From NCBI GenBank assembly GCA_037074705.1, contig CM073590.1, positions 90,884,947 to 90,948,946 of the forward strand: 64,000 nt of DNA, read 5' to 3'. Under the pieces are notes generated by a model that saw only the letters and a list, made by a program, of their open reading frames with translations, was not told the origin of the DNA and ran no database searches. Position numbers and translations under genes: made by a program. Below, piece after piece: positions 22,857 to 35,649 of this stretch; the stretch's first letter is position 1, and the number at the start of each line of letters is the position of its first letter. This DNA is from Zhengitettix transpicula (taxonomy: Eukaryota; Arthropoda; Insecta; Orthoptera; Tetrigidae).

Positions 22857-24013
22857 TAAAGTAAAGCATAATAGGTACAATTTATAAAATTGAAATAAAA
22901 GGCTAGATGTTAAACTTAAATTTTTATTGTTTAAAGGGAGACTAACTTTTTTATTCGATTGACGGAGCAAGTAAAGCAATCCCTAAAGAACTCGGTGATA
23001 CATTGTGGCACGGAAAAGTGAAATCCCTATCGATGTAAAAAATTAACGCGTAAAATTGTAGTCGTGAGACTCGCGAACATTTGACATCTTTGTTGGCAGG
23101 AGGGATATATACCAAAAAGAACTGTTGAAAATTATTTAAATTCGGTTACTTTATTGAATTATAAAAGATAAACGTAATATTGATATTTAATTGTTATTAA
23201 TTAAATTATATTAATTGAAATGATAAATGTTTAGAAGAATCTAAAACTCTGTAAAATTAACAATGTTAACCCTATATTGTCGACACTCGTGGAGAAAGGC
23301 GAAAGCATTTTAAAATGAGTTGCAAATTGGCGTTCAGAGATCAACACGTTAAAATTTGAATGCCTGCAAGTAAAGTTTTAAGTCATTGCTAAAGTAAAGA
23401 AAATATAATTAAAGTTATTAAAAAAGTGATTTGTGGAATTTACTTCAAACTACTAGATCTGACATATTAATAGTTTTAGTATAATAATTCATAGAATAGC
23501 CGCGATAGTAGAATAGTTACGAAAATGAGTGTCAAGTGTTGAAGCATAGCATAATGATAAATAAATTCAGTGCATCTGGAAGTGATTCGGGAAAGATTTC
23601 AAATCGATGCACGCAGTTATGAAGACGGTAGCACGATAACACGTAAACAGATAAAAACAAACTTTTTCAATAGCCTATCCAAAGTTTTCTTCCCACAGTT
23701 ACGCCCCGAGTTTAAGATCGCTTGCCTACAGAAAAAGTTATTAACTAGTGTCCTTATGTTCAGTATTCTAAATATAAAGTTTTTGTAATTAAATTATGTA
23801 CTGGTATTGAGACTTATGAATTAAATTAATAAATGTCTTTAAAATTTATAAGAACGAAATAGAATGTCCAAATTGCTAGTTGTCAATTAAAAATACGAAG
23901 TTTCAAGTGCAGAAATATAAATATACTGAATAATGTTCACCTAAGGTCAGCGGTATTCAAACCAACCATTGACATCAAAAAGACATAATTAACGTAGCAA
24001 AATATCCTACATT
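22857..24013. other. AT-rich DNA, nothing recognised
   Basis: No convincing reading frame or repeat. A 72-codon open frame at 23570-23788 resembles no family known to me. Confidence 0.4.
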
Positions 24014-24330
24014 TTAGTACATAACAGCTTCAGTATTGCTCTGGACATTAACATGATTTTTCTTTTTAATTATTGTATTGATTATTTCAGATATCAGTCT
24101 GGAAAAATAATTAGTTTCAACGTCAAGGATCCTGACATCCGTCCAGTTGAAGTTATGATTATTTAAATAAATAAGATTTGAAAGAACCGAGTGCTTATCG
24201 GTGGATAATTTATAATTCGATCTGTGTCCCTTTATTCTCGTATTTAAAGCCCTTCTAGTTTGACCATTATACATAGCAGAGCAATCCTTGCATTTAATTT
24301 TGTAAACAACAAAATGAGAATCCTTACCAT
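24014..24330 (-). pseudogene. Penelope-like GIY-YIG endonuclease fragment
   Basis: C-terminal endonuclease domain of a Penelope-like retroelement, which nicks target DNA for primed reverse transcription. On the minus strand, from about 24330, the frame reads FVVYKIKCKDCSAMYNGQTR. It continues RALNTRIKGHRSNYKLSTDK, then SVLSNLIYLNNHNFNWTDVR and ILDVE before ending at 24014. The order VYxIxCxxC, YxGQTxRxLxTRxxEH and a later NHNFxWxxxxIL is that of PLE GIY-YIG domains. The second tyrosine-glycine core is altered (MYNGQT instead of YIGQT). The RT domain was not found. The remaining 87-codon open frame suggests moderate age. A prokaryotic-type GIY-YIG gene is unlikely in this context. Confidence 0.75.
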
Positions 24331-27300
24331 TCTTAACATGTTGACTTTTCTAAATAATGCCAATATTATATTGATGAAGAAATTTTATTGTGTAGATTAC
24401 TATAATAAGGAAAACTATCTTAAACCTTGGAGCATTGATGTTCTGGGTGAGTTGATATAGAAGAATTTTAAAAAAAGTATTTTTATTTTTCATTAATGAC
24501 ACCCAATCCTGAATTAAATAAAATTAAATAAATTATTCCTTATAAAATTTGATAATAAAACTGCGTGACATAAAATTGAACCGTTACATTGTATAGCCGT
24601 ACAATCTGCAACATTATGGCATCTCAAATTTTCTGTACAATATGTGACAATAGATATTGTTTTCCTATAGAGCATATGTAGAAGCCTTAACCCATATTGA
24701 TATTGTTTGTTGATATTCCTTTTAGTGGTCGTTGTCTTCATCTATTTACTCTCCTGTTACTTTTTGACAAAAATAAATGGAAAGCGATATTTATGTTACA
24801 TTGGGAACTCCGAAAAACATTGGAGAGCGGCACGAGCTGTAAGCGTCATGATAATCAAATAAATCGTGGACGTACTGCAGAAATCTCCATCTCGCGGTCC
24901 ACGGTGGGACGCATAGCACAGCCTGCTGGTTAATTACTTCCCTCCCACGGAAGTTGCAGACGATTACATTTTCTCGCGTTTCATAGTCGGCTGACCTCAG
25001 TTGGCTACGTATAATTGGATAGCTTTCCGCGTAATTCATTTCAAGATTAAACGATTCTCTCGCCACTATTAATAATAATTACAATGTTTCCAGAGTATTC
25101 AAAAGTGAAACTCAACAAACCTTTTATTGTACTAAGTTTCAATTTTTGATTAATAATATTTTTAACGTGCGTCTACATTAATGGGCAATAGACAACTGGT
25201 TTAATAAATCTAGTATACTAATGTTTATTATGTATTAATAAATAATAGAATATAATTCAATATTTATTTACTACAATACTTTTATTTTTAATAACAATAT
25301 AATCCCACACCGCTACAATACCATATAGGCTATGAATGAGTGTATTTACCGAGAAATTATCTTTACTGATTAACGGTGTTCCAGCAAGTAATTTTATCGG
25401 ATAGTTACATTTTTAAGCGTCATCAATTTTAACTCATATGCGTTGACATAAACATCGCTGTTTCTCTCATGAAAAATTGTCAAATTAGTTTTTCTATTAA
25501 CTTATTTCATTTGAATATTACATTTAAAAAAACAAACTAATATACAATTATGATCAGCACATTATTTTAAGGTTTATTACAGTAGGACGAGTTTTTTATT
25601 CTAAAAATTCTAATTTTCTTCAGATACATACGTTATTTACTACATTAGCAAAAACAATAACTATGGTTATGTATAAGGTCACGAAAGACGGAATTATAAA
25701 TTAAGATATGAATTGGCAGTGGAAATACCATGATGCTGTTTTAATAATTAGCTAGAAGTACTGCAATAGACAGTTTACGGTTTTCTGATAATTTACTGGT
25801 GCCTCCCTGTCCTTTATAATCGTCTGCTACATTGTCCAGGCTTCAACTACTCTAACAGCAATGTTCAAATAGTTTTGCGACTACTTTGTTGAATATTGTT
25901 CCAGGTAACCTGTGACACTATCGCTTGTAGGGGAGGTACTGGAGTCGTACCTGTAAGCGTTGACATGGCTATTCATTAAGGACTCGTGAAACAACTTCAT
26001 ACCTGGAATACTCCACTAATTCTGTCATTCCCTGAAATCAGAGTGCGATGACAAGGATATTATTGCCCGATACAATATTACAAAGAGCAGAATTGTCGTA
26101 ATAAGTCTGGACAGGAGCAGAAGTAACTCTCCAGCTCGTGAATGCTCTTATTTAACCTTAGTTTATCCTTCCTTTTCCCTCCTTTATCCCTTCCATCGAC
26201 CTTATTGGTTTTCCAAAAAAAATTTACTCCAATCACACCCACAGTTTCTCTTTCATTCTTATTCTGTCTTGAGAAATCGGGTATCTCCAAACATTCATCA
26301 CAATAGCACTATGCACTCGCCATTACCGTTTTTCTACCTGGAATATGAATTTCGAGTGATCTAACTGCCTATTTTGTTGCCAGATATCTTTGTGATGAAA
26401 ATATCACGGTCTATCAGGGGTAAATATTTTATCACTTAAAAATAAAAGGATCAGTCACACAAATGTATTTTCGGTTCAAGTTTTCCTGTAAATAATCAAA
26501 ACCTGCTGCAGTTTGCCGTTAAGGTATCTTGAAACCCAGTTTTACTACTAAGTACGACTACATGCTTTCTGCAATTGTATTTGATACTTCAATATACGTG
26601 CTATGTATCTTTGTATTTTGTGCAGTGCTCTTTTCTTATCTGTCGCAAGTCGGTAAGAATTTCTTGGATACCAAATTAATGATTATATTTTTACGAATAC
26701 GTTGGTGCAATATAACGTCTTTTCTTTCTAACTAAACGAAAAATTAGAGTTACCCTATTACATACTTCCTAATACAAAGATAGTTTGGCGAAAGGCGAAT
26801 TTCGGAGAAATATTCTTTTATTATTCATTAATTTGAACACAAATCCGAATTAAATGTTCAGCTGTAAATTCTGGATGTTAATAATTTGTGTTTCTTAAAA
26901 AAATTACAAGAAAATTTATTTAAGAAGTAACAGAAAAAAAATTGTATTAATGTTGATGCTATGATGCAATTACTAATTTATAAATCAACCCGAAAAATTG
27001 TCTTGTCTTGTATTGAAAAACGATTCGATAGATATGAAAATTTTCATTTCAATCCCCACGAATTTTCCGATACGAAAAATGTAATAGCCTCTCGACAATA
27101 CCCCCCCCCCAATCACTTGTATATTTTTCCCATACTCTAAAAGGCATACTACTGGTACAGAAAATGTGGTTTAAAATTACTTTTTCAAAAAAATATATCT
27201 TTACGTCTTAAAGACCTCATTCCCTCCATGTTCCATTGTGATGGTATACTTTCCACTGTTTTCATTTCGATTGATTGGTTAAATTTTATTGGTGTTATTT

Positions 27301-28633
27301 ACGCATCCTTGATTATTACGATTAAAATAAACGTAAAAAATTACACATTTTTCGTACCACTGTTTCATAGTTGCGTCAAACCTTTTTTCCTTCCCAATGT
27401 CGTTACTGCCTTATTGTTACGCTAATCCTTCTGCTCATCCATTGTCGTTGTTTATTTGGTCTCTCTTGAGTTTTTTAAACTGACGAGTGCAGTTGTGTCG
27501 CTGTAGGCACTTCTTAGTGTCAAGTGGGTCGTTGTGGATTTTAATCAAGAAGGAAAGCGTATTAGTATATCTTCAAATGATAGATCTTTGATGTTCTTGA
27601 AAAATTTGGGCGAATTTGTGATGAAGAAATTTATAACAACGAAGTACGAGAAAAAGTTTGTATTGAGGTGTTTTGGTACGAGTGACAGTAGGATATTGGA
27701 TTTTGTTCAATCTATTGTTTGTGTTTATTAATAAAATTTAAAGTGTACCCATTAGAAATTAAAATGTTTCGCAAAATATTTATGTTGTGTTGACGGAACT
27801 TGGAGCTATATTACTTTCAATCACACGTAATTTTTTTTCATTTCAATCATACAATGACCCACTAATATGTATAGATTCTTAACCAATACGGAATTTTAAT
27901 TAAACAGTACTTTACCAAATTTTGTTCTGCACCTTGGAATAAATAGTTTCTTCTCATATTAATAATAATACTCCCTTATATTAAAAATGTAATAGTATTT
28001 TATAGCAATAATACTCAGGTTTATTCAAAAAATATTTATGTTGCAGTTAACCTTCTTGTAGTATTTTCAGATACTTAAATCCAATTATAATTTCAATAAC
28101 ACCAGTGAAAAGTATCGCAATGCCTATTCTTGTCCACGCACTATTGAATTTCAGATGTCTCAGAAGGGATCTTTGCGAGGGGAAGCACTCAGATGCCGTT
28201 ATGCAGGCCGAATAAATCCTGATACACGTGAATCGCGTTCAACGCATTTCCATAATAATACAACAAACTTCGTGGCCTGGCAGCCTCGGCGCCACTAGTT
28301 TTTCGTCTCGTGAAGATTTCTATCTTTTAAGTAGCGTCACGTACGTATAAAGTTCAGTCGCAGGTAGGGCTGCCAAGATTGCATAACTGCTGCGGAAAGT
28401 TTCACAGCACCCATCTAGAACCAATTTTCTGACTCTGAAGAACGCGCATTACATTAAAACGAATAGTATAATTTCTAGAAATATAATTATAGTTTTACTC
28501 AGCAGTGCGCACTGATCTGTTATCTGATTGGGATCATTGTTATATTTCGTCTCATATAATTTTAATATTATTTTACCAATCAAATTTTGTCATTCTAAGG
28601 TAATTTTATTTATCTGGGTAAATGGCAATAATA
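24331..28633. other. Mostly AT-rich DNA, nothing recognised
   Basis: Only a C10 run at 27101-27110 and a GC-richer patch at about 28130-28450 stand out. Short open frames at 24791-25066, 26078-26290 and 28000-28500 gave no recognisable family. Confidence 0.4.
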
Positions 28634-29503
28634 TGTATTGTAGAGATTATTTAAATTCTCTCTTTACTTATAGGCGGCGAAACATTGAGGCAGAGCATTG
28701 TAAATAACAGTATTGTTTGGCGCGAGAATCCAGAGACTATTATTGTTGCTACGAATTGTTGTCGAAAAAGGATATATAAGATGCTCAGAACTTTTATCAG
28801 AGAGACAGTCGGAAAGTTGTGTGTGTGTGTTTTGGTTATGTCGACGTATAGTTGAGGAGAAATTTATTGCTAGCTACAACATACGACGTAATCTAAAATG
28901 CGTAGCAGTCAACAGTGATCGCTGCCATAATTCGCAAATTGTAAAACTTTTCCCTCTTCATCGTTACAATCAGTGCTACCAATAAAAATAGTCTCTTATA
29001 AAAATACAGCTCAAAACGAAGGGTCCGTAAAAAATTTCTGGTGTAAACCTTTCTAAAATATAAATTTACAGTCAGATTTCTATAATTTTTGTTGTTAGTC
29101 TTTGTATGAACTTTTGATATTGTAAATTAAATTAATTTTTTCTTCTGTAACTTTGGTAATATTTGAAAATCACTGTCTTTTATTAGATGACCTACAAGAG
29201 GCCCTGAAATTTATATTCTCATTAAATCTGAGGCATTTACTTAAAAACATAAAATGTAAAGTCAACGTAAATCAAAATTGACAATCTAATAATCTTTGCT
29301 GACGAAATGGACAAGGATCCAAGAAACGTTGTGTGGTATTTATATTACCTTTTTATCAGAATTTGCTATTTTTCTTATTCATTATTTTCAATCAGACGTA
29401 AATTTTTTCATTCTAATAATCTTTGTTATATATTTAAAAATTTTGTTTTAAATTCAACGTAAATTTCCTTCCATTGTTTCCTTCTAATTAAGTGTTTTAC
29501 ACA
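28634..29503 (+). mobile_element. LTR-like element
   Basis: An ~870-bp non-coding element starting TGTATTGTAGAG (edge uncertain by a few bases) and ending TTTTACACA against a TA/TG microsatellite. It is a relative of the minus-strand element at 51925-52925: both carry GTTTGGCGCRAGAATSCAGA and GACGCTCAGAACTTTT or its variant with ATGCTC. A TATA-like GATATATAAG lies at about 28770. The GTCAGATTTC box is at 29071 and the landmark ACCTACAAGAGGCCCTGA at 29190-29207. Confidence 0.65.
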
Positions 29504-29504
29504 T

Positions 29505-29539
<35 letters not shown>

Positions 29540-29560
29540 ATGTGTGTGTGCGTGTGTGAG
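29505..29560. repeat. (TA)n/(TG)n compound microsatellite
   Basis: TA repeats pass directly into TG repeats with a few interruptions, next to the end of the LTR-like element. Confidence 0.95.
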
Positions 29561-29660
29561 TCATTACGATAGCTTTGATTTGTTTCTTAATTATTATTTC
29601 AGTCTTATTTTTTAATTTTAGATGAAACTCTACGTATATACGAAGATGAAAGAATAAGTT

Positions 29661-29662
<2 letters not shown>

Positions 29663-29705
<43 letters not shown>
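29663..29705. repeat. (TA)n microsatellite
   Basis: About 43 bp of TA repeats. No LTR-like element abuts this one. Confidence 0.95.
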
Positions 29706-29708
<3 letters not shown>

Positions 29709-30430
29709 TTTTACTACAGCAAAAAATTTTATGTAAGCAGAAAATTCACTCAATACAGAGTTAGACAAATAATGAGACTCTTGTAATAATTTATAAACCA
29801 TTTTCTATGTTGAGTTCTGCGGTTACTGAGGTAGACCTTTAACTGTATTCTAACGCATTGACTAGTTAAAACTCTATTGGTCGACTCAGTTGCTGGGTGT
29901 AAGGAGCAAAATTCAATTGTGTTTTTACGTTACTTGGAAAAAATCATTTATTGTTAACTGCACATTCCCTAAAATCATTACGAGTGTTGTTATAGCTTGT
30001 ACCTCGTGAGTTCTTATTCATAATCTAGAAAACAAGCGATATTTTGAAATATTTTTCTGAGAGACCTATAGAATTATTATGGGAGAACATCTAACTATTA
30101 TAAAAAAAGTTTTTAAAAATGGCAAGTTAGAAGAAGAGTCTCGTAATGTGGAAGATTTGATGGGTATTGTGCCACGATAATTCGCTCAAGGAATTTTTTT
30201 TATAGTAAAGTCATCAGAGTCCTGGAATGTTTCCCTGATTTAGCACGGTAATATTTCTCCAAAATAAAGCCTGCGTATAAAAGTTACCTTTTCCTTAACA
30301 GCGGAAGTAAGAAGCGGAGCTTCTGCCCAACCTCACAAATTTAACGACAGTATTTTAATGTGTACTTAAATGTGTTAACTCAATGGAACATTGTACATAA
30401 CGAGTGGATAAACTTACATGAAGTTTCGTA
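29706..30430. other. AT-rich DNA, nothing recognised
   Basis: May include the lost 5' half of the mariner relic that follows, but no transposase N-terminal motif could be read. Confidence 0.35.
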
Positions 30431-30437
30431 AATATTA

Positions 30438-30764
30438 ATGCATGTTTCAATTGAAGGTTTCTACGTTCGATTAATAACAATGGATGAAACGTTGGCCCAT
30501 CACTTCAAACCAACCAAGTTAAAGTTTGAAATGCTTCCTCACGCACACTATTCGGTGGATTTAGCTCCAACGGGTTATTATCTCTTTCCAAAGTTGAAAA
30601 AATTTCTCAGTGATAAAATATTTGCCAACTATGACGAAGTGGAGTCCGTCATTAACGTATATTCTGAAGAGCTCTATGTTTCTCACTTTGAACCGGGTAT
30701 CGCAGCTATTGAACATCGCTGGGAAAAGTTTATTGAGATAAAAGGAGACTGCGTCGTGAAATAA
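30438..30764 (+). pseudogene. Internally deleted mariner transposase
   Basis: An open 108-codon frame covering pieces of a mariner transposase. It opens near the first catalytic aspartate (ITMDETLAHHFKPTK). It then jumps across a deletion to the region after the second aspartate (PHAHYSVDLAPTGYYLFPKL), where the third catalytic position of mariner, DLAPxD, reads DLAPTG. It ends with FEPGIAAIEHRWEKFIEIKG just before the stop. About 90 residues of the catalytic core are missing, as is the DNA-binding N-terminus. The frame being open despite the deletion suggests the lesion kept phase. The 3' flank up to about 30835 contains TTCTGGGACTATTCAAG, like a decayed mariner terminus. It belongs to a different lineage or age class from the copy at 14985-16178. 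Confidence 0.85.
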
Positions 30765-30835
30765 ATGTCTTTTTTCCCCAATTTTTCAAGAATTCTTTGT
30801 TTGATCGTATATTTCTGGGACTATTCAAGTAACTA

Positions 30836-33800
30836 TTTTACAAATTTGTATTCTAAGCAGTAATATATAAAAATATGGACTTCTACAAAACGTGAATTTA
30901 TTCAATACTTAACTAAAGACTTAGACACTATTATTATTAATTGTATATGTTTATTTTGTACCAGACATAATTATGTGATAAATGTTGACTCTATCATAAC
31001 AGTTTTGATAACTGTTGTTTACTTTGGGTAAATTTAAGTAAAACTACATTTATAAATTACTTTAGAATAGATTAAAAATAGGCTTCAGGTTTAAAAACAG
31101 CATATGATAGTTTATGATAAAACGTACGCTAATGTTTGCAACTAAAATAATATGTATATTACAACTGAATTTATGCTGATAGCTATTTATATGGCACAGT
31201 GGATGGTCTCGTTCAACACATAATGTCAGTAAATGATGTCGTGACATTTATGATAAGTGGAAGATAATCGTCAACGGTAACCGCCTTCATGCTTTGTAAG
31301 TACGCTATTGCGTATCTGTTGACTAGCCGTAGTAGTTGAGGTATCAGGAAAATAGTGGGGCTGTACCATCAGCGGTATATAGCTCCTCCTGATCACGTCT
31401 CGTATCAAACACATACAACGGATTCGTACACTCTAGTTAGTTTGCCTGCGTTCATCGCTTGTAATAAAAGCTGTCCCATCATATTGTCTTAGTAGAGAAT
31501 TCTTGGTGCATACATTGGATTCATTACGAGAAACTACTATAACTTTCTTCATATTATCAAGTAATTAATTGAAAGGCATTAATTTTTACATTCATAAGTT
31601 ATATGTAAATCGATGAACAGCATAACTGTAAATTATGTTATAGCTTAAAATAAACAAATTACAGTAATTATATTTCGAAGGAAACATTTTTATAAATTAT
31701 AAATGTAAGTGTACTTAGTTGATGTTGTGTAGTGTTTCAGTGGGATTTACGTATTTTATAAAATCTACTCTCATTTATAAATAAAAATTTTCCATCTGGA
31801 GTGCGAAGCCACTGACGTCTCATCTTTTATGTAGGTATTCACGCCTGTCTCCGCCCTTGGTCTGACGCAGCCAAAACTCAGGTCTCCTCGACAAAAATAT
31901 GTTAAAGTTAACCACATGTTTCATTTTCATCTAGGTACACGAACTCGTCCATCTGATGATTGATATTACCATGATTACTCAGTTGATAACTGCAAATCAT
32001 ATCAGGGTCTATATCTGAATTATCGGAAACATTCATCAGCCGCTCATCGACACTGTTCTGGATCCTACGAATCTGACGGGTTTTGGAACTGGATGCAATG
32101 TATTTACATACCGAGAATGTGATACAGGCATGCTATTTGTCGTCTTTACTACATTCTAAAAGTGAGTGATCCTTAAGGCAGCGCACACAAATAGATTTGT
32201 GTTAATGTCCACATAAATTCGACAACGCATGACGCAACTAAACTTTTTACACATTCATTAGGAAACTGCAGTGTGGGAATAAACCACGCGTAGTATTTAT
32301 GGTAATTCGTTTCATTAAAGTAATACCGAAACGTCTGATACTAGTGTTGAATCAACAGTTTCAGGTCACTGAAATATACAGTAACATACCCTAAGTCCAA
32401 TTTGAGCAGCCATTGGATGTGAGGAGAGGAATTATTAATAATAAATTAGCCAAGATTGGTGTCGAATTCTTAGTTTTAGGTGGTCGATGTATCAAAATGC
32501 AATATTTTTCGGTGTAACTGAAATCAATAATGTTACTTCCGATGTAGGGTAAATCCAACTAAAACCTCCATCGGCATGGAAATGTAAAGAAATAACATAA
32601 ATAAATCATCATTAAATAATGACCCTATTCTAATTTGTAATAACGCTTTACCGTAAAATGTATTATTACTACATGGCGTCACGACTAGATGTTTCGGTCT
32701 CTTCTAACAAGCCTATTAAATTTTTATAAATTGCATTTTCTTTTAGTAACTCTTTGTATCAAATTTTGAAGTAAAGATTGAATTTAGATTAATTTAAATT
32801 GCCTGTTAATAACTTTAATGGTAGTTAAAGTAGTAATATTCCATGTTGATCGGGATTACGTAATCAATTCCGAAGTCTGGCTCGTAAATAAATTTACTCC
32901 ACTTTCTCACGCTGAGAAACTAGTTCGATTACGAGGGGGTTACAGATTCAATTAATACAACGAGGGTTGAACCTACGACTAACTTAGAGGACATCCAGAG
33001 AATAGAATGAACGGATGTAGAGTAGATGACCTAGAAACGGAAGCAAATATATCGTAGGAGAACAGTAATAGAAAGGAAGTGGAAAATAAAATTTTAACGT
33101 TTTCCGCCAAGGCTATTCTGATATATAAAGGCAACTAGTATAAAGGGCTTTAGTCCCGTGGTCAGGTCACATTTTCATATTGTGAAGTGTTATACATGTC
33201 ATAAGTAACAAGCAGAGGTTTGTAAAATATGTACACACATTTTTCTCAAAAAATATTTTTATAAATTGATACATTTATGATTATTTTTGTTAATTTTATA
33301 TAACATATGAAAACGACTAGGCCTATATCTTAGTAAACTGTATAAATAATTTATTCAGTCAGTTAAGATTGTATTTTTTATAAATGTAATGAACATGAAT
33401 CGCGGATATGAATAATTACTAATTTATTTTGAAGTATTTGCAATTTAAATTATTTTTTGTAAAATTTTACCAAAATTGTGAATATTATCTGTTAGATATT
33501 GATTGGAGACAGAAACAGCAGTTAATAATAGCACTTTAGGCTAAATGCCACGACTAAATTATAACTTGTCGTGAAACAGACAATTTATTATTGGAAGATT
33601 TTTCGTTGCCATAATTTTATACAAATCATTTGATTGTTGAATTTCTTATGATCTTGAACCGGCTAGGGAGAAAGATTATTCTGCAATGGACTAATAACCG
33701 ATCAAGGTCACGCAAGGCACGGTGCAAGCCGCCATGTTCTGGTAACCACTAGTTTCGGCTGTGATAATTAATTATATAGTTCAATTTGTAAGAATGCTTT

Positions 33801-34904
33801 TCTCAGACTGATTTCAATGATAAATTCTAAAGTGTATATGAAAGTCTTAGTTTGGACAACCGAGGGAGCTACTACGACGCGAGACTAGTATGCTGGGGCC
33901 GTCTACGTGATAATTCGCACGGGGAAATTATTACACCCTGTTCGCTGCGACGGAGTCCGAGCCAGAGAACAACACGTTGCTGTTTTCTAGAACTACATGG
34001 TGGAAGCAGTTCCACGTTTCTTTTTCCAGGGCCAGCATAGTTCACATCGAGCCGAGACAGTCCCAGACAACCAAACTGAAAGCTAAAAAATTCAAAATCA
34101 TGAATTTTAATTTAAATACCTTCACCAGTCTTTATATATCGAATGTATTTATTTTGAATTGGCAACATCTCTACCATCATACGCTGATGAGAGAGAGATC
34201 TCACTTTATTAAAAATAAATTTAAAGCTGGTGAATTTGTAACTTTGGCGTCGATGATAATGGTGAACCATCACCATACCTGTAGGTATTAAATTCCACTT
34301 ATAACTGATGGTTGTAGCTTCCATCGCAAAAATAAAAAAAATATTCATCGGACGAAGACTAATAAATGCCTTACACAAATATAATGTATCTTTGCTTATT
34401 CGAATGGCAGAGCGCCTTTAACCTATTAAGTTGAAGTGTGATAGTGATCTTTAGATATAGTTAATGAACCCACGATTAAGATATACAGAAATCACACATG
34501 TTGCACATGAACTAGAATCGTTAACGAAAGGCTTGATATAGATACTATCAGTATTTTGCGAAACTTAAAACTCCTATTGCTTGTCAAGTGAGCCATTTTA
34601 AGTGGCGCGTCTGTTTTAAAATAAACGTCTCAGCGGACTCGTATTTATCGTTTGCGTTATCGGTGATGCGTCATAATACTACATTGAGATGACTTTTCGT
34701 GTTCGCAGACCGTCCCACTGATACATGATTATAGAGAGGCCCGATATTGAATGATTGCCTTGTTAGTTTTTAATGTAGCTGATATCCATTGAAGCATTTT
34801 TTATCCTTTGGTGTTTTAGGCTAAGCTTAAAATTATGTGTGAGTATAAAGCTGAAAGTCACGTTTTGTTTAGATCAAATAAAAATAATCGTGTTAAGAAA
34901 ATTA
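30836..34904. other. Mostly AT-rich DNA, nothing recognised
   Basis: A GC-richer block at about 33840-34070 is the only compositional change. No family was recognised in its short frames. Confidence 0.4.
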
Positions 34905-35649
34905 AGTTTCTCAACTATTCAAAGACTTCTTGTAGAAGCAAAAAATGTGCAAATTATCCGGAGCAGAAGAAGTGTTATTTGTTCAACAAGTAAGAGAGAC
35001 CTTATCTGGAGAAATGATAATTGTACCCCAGTTAACCAAACTTTGAAAAACCTGAGTTAACCAAAAAGCCTCCAAAAATCGCAATTCCAAAAAATAATAC
35101 TATACTGCGCGGAAAATTCATGATTTTTTTGAATGAGTAATTGAAATGTTTCAAATGTAATCCTAAAAATTTAATTTTAATAAGGAAATTTAGTGAAGAC
35201 TAGAAAGACATTTTTAAATTAGTTTGACCTTCAAAACCTTTTAACCATACGTAATATAATTACAATATAAAATACTCCAGCGTTGGATTTTCATGGACTA
35301 ACAGAAAAAAATTGTTTTCCGAAACGGCTTCATCCCCTTTATCTCGTTTAACCGGGGTTGAACTTTACCTGTGCTGTTGTTACGTGCTACTGGCGTCAAA
35401 CAATGATATCGTATTATTAATTGATGTATGGGTGAACATTTGAAAAATAAATTTGTATTAAAAAACAGTTCCAATATTTTAATCACTAAATATAAAATTA
35501 ACCTGATGCTAATTCCTATAGAAGCCCTAGTTTTCAATCTGGTGTATTGTGACGCCCCCAGGTAGTGATGTGATTTGCGTGTGCAATTACGCTTAGGGCA
35601 AATAGCAATAAATCTTCCAAAAGATTGTGGACAATTATAATTTTAAGTA
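34905..35649 (+). repeat. Left arm of ~745-bp inverted repeat
   Basis: The sequence returns in reverse complement at 37222-37963. Matching is clear by eye almost throughout, including the TTTTGGAAGATTTATTGCTA segment at the inner end. A Tigger/pogo-like end (ACCCCAGTTAACCAAAC) lies at 35025-35041. The match extends about 120 bp outside that end. Small indels separate the arms. Confidence 0.85.
34935..35018 (+). pseudogene. Possible CENPB/Tigger-type DNA-binding fragment
   Basis: Within the outer part of the left arm, one frame reads KLSGAEEVLFVQQVRETLSG. This resembles the second helix-turn-helix of pogo/Tigger transposases (a LExALxxWFxQQRxxGxPVSG pattern). The right arm reads the same with a stop. 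It is too short for certainty, but it agrees with the Tigger-like CAGTATAACCCC end next to it. Confidence 0.3.

Noticed and set aside
29484..29801. 105-codon minus-strand ORF
   Set aside because: Much of it is translated TA and TG microsatellite (Ile-Tyr and Thr-His runs).
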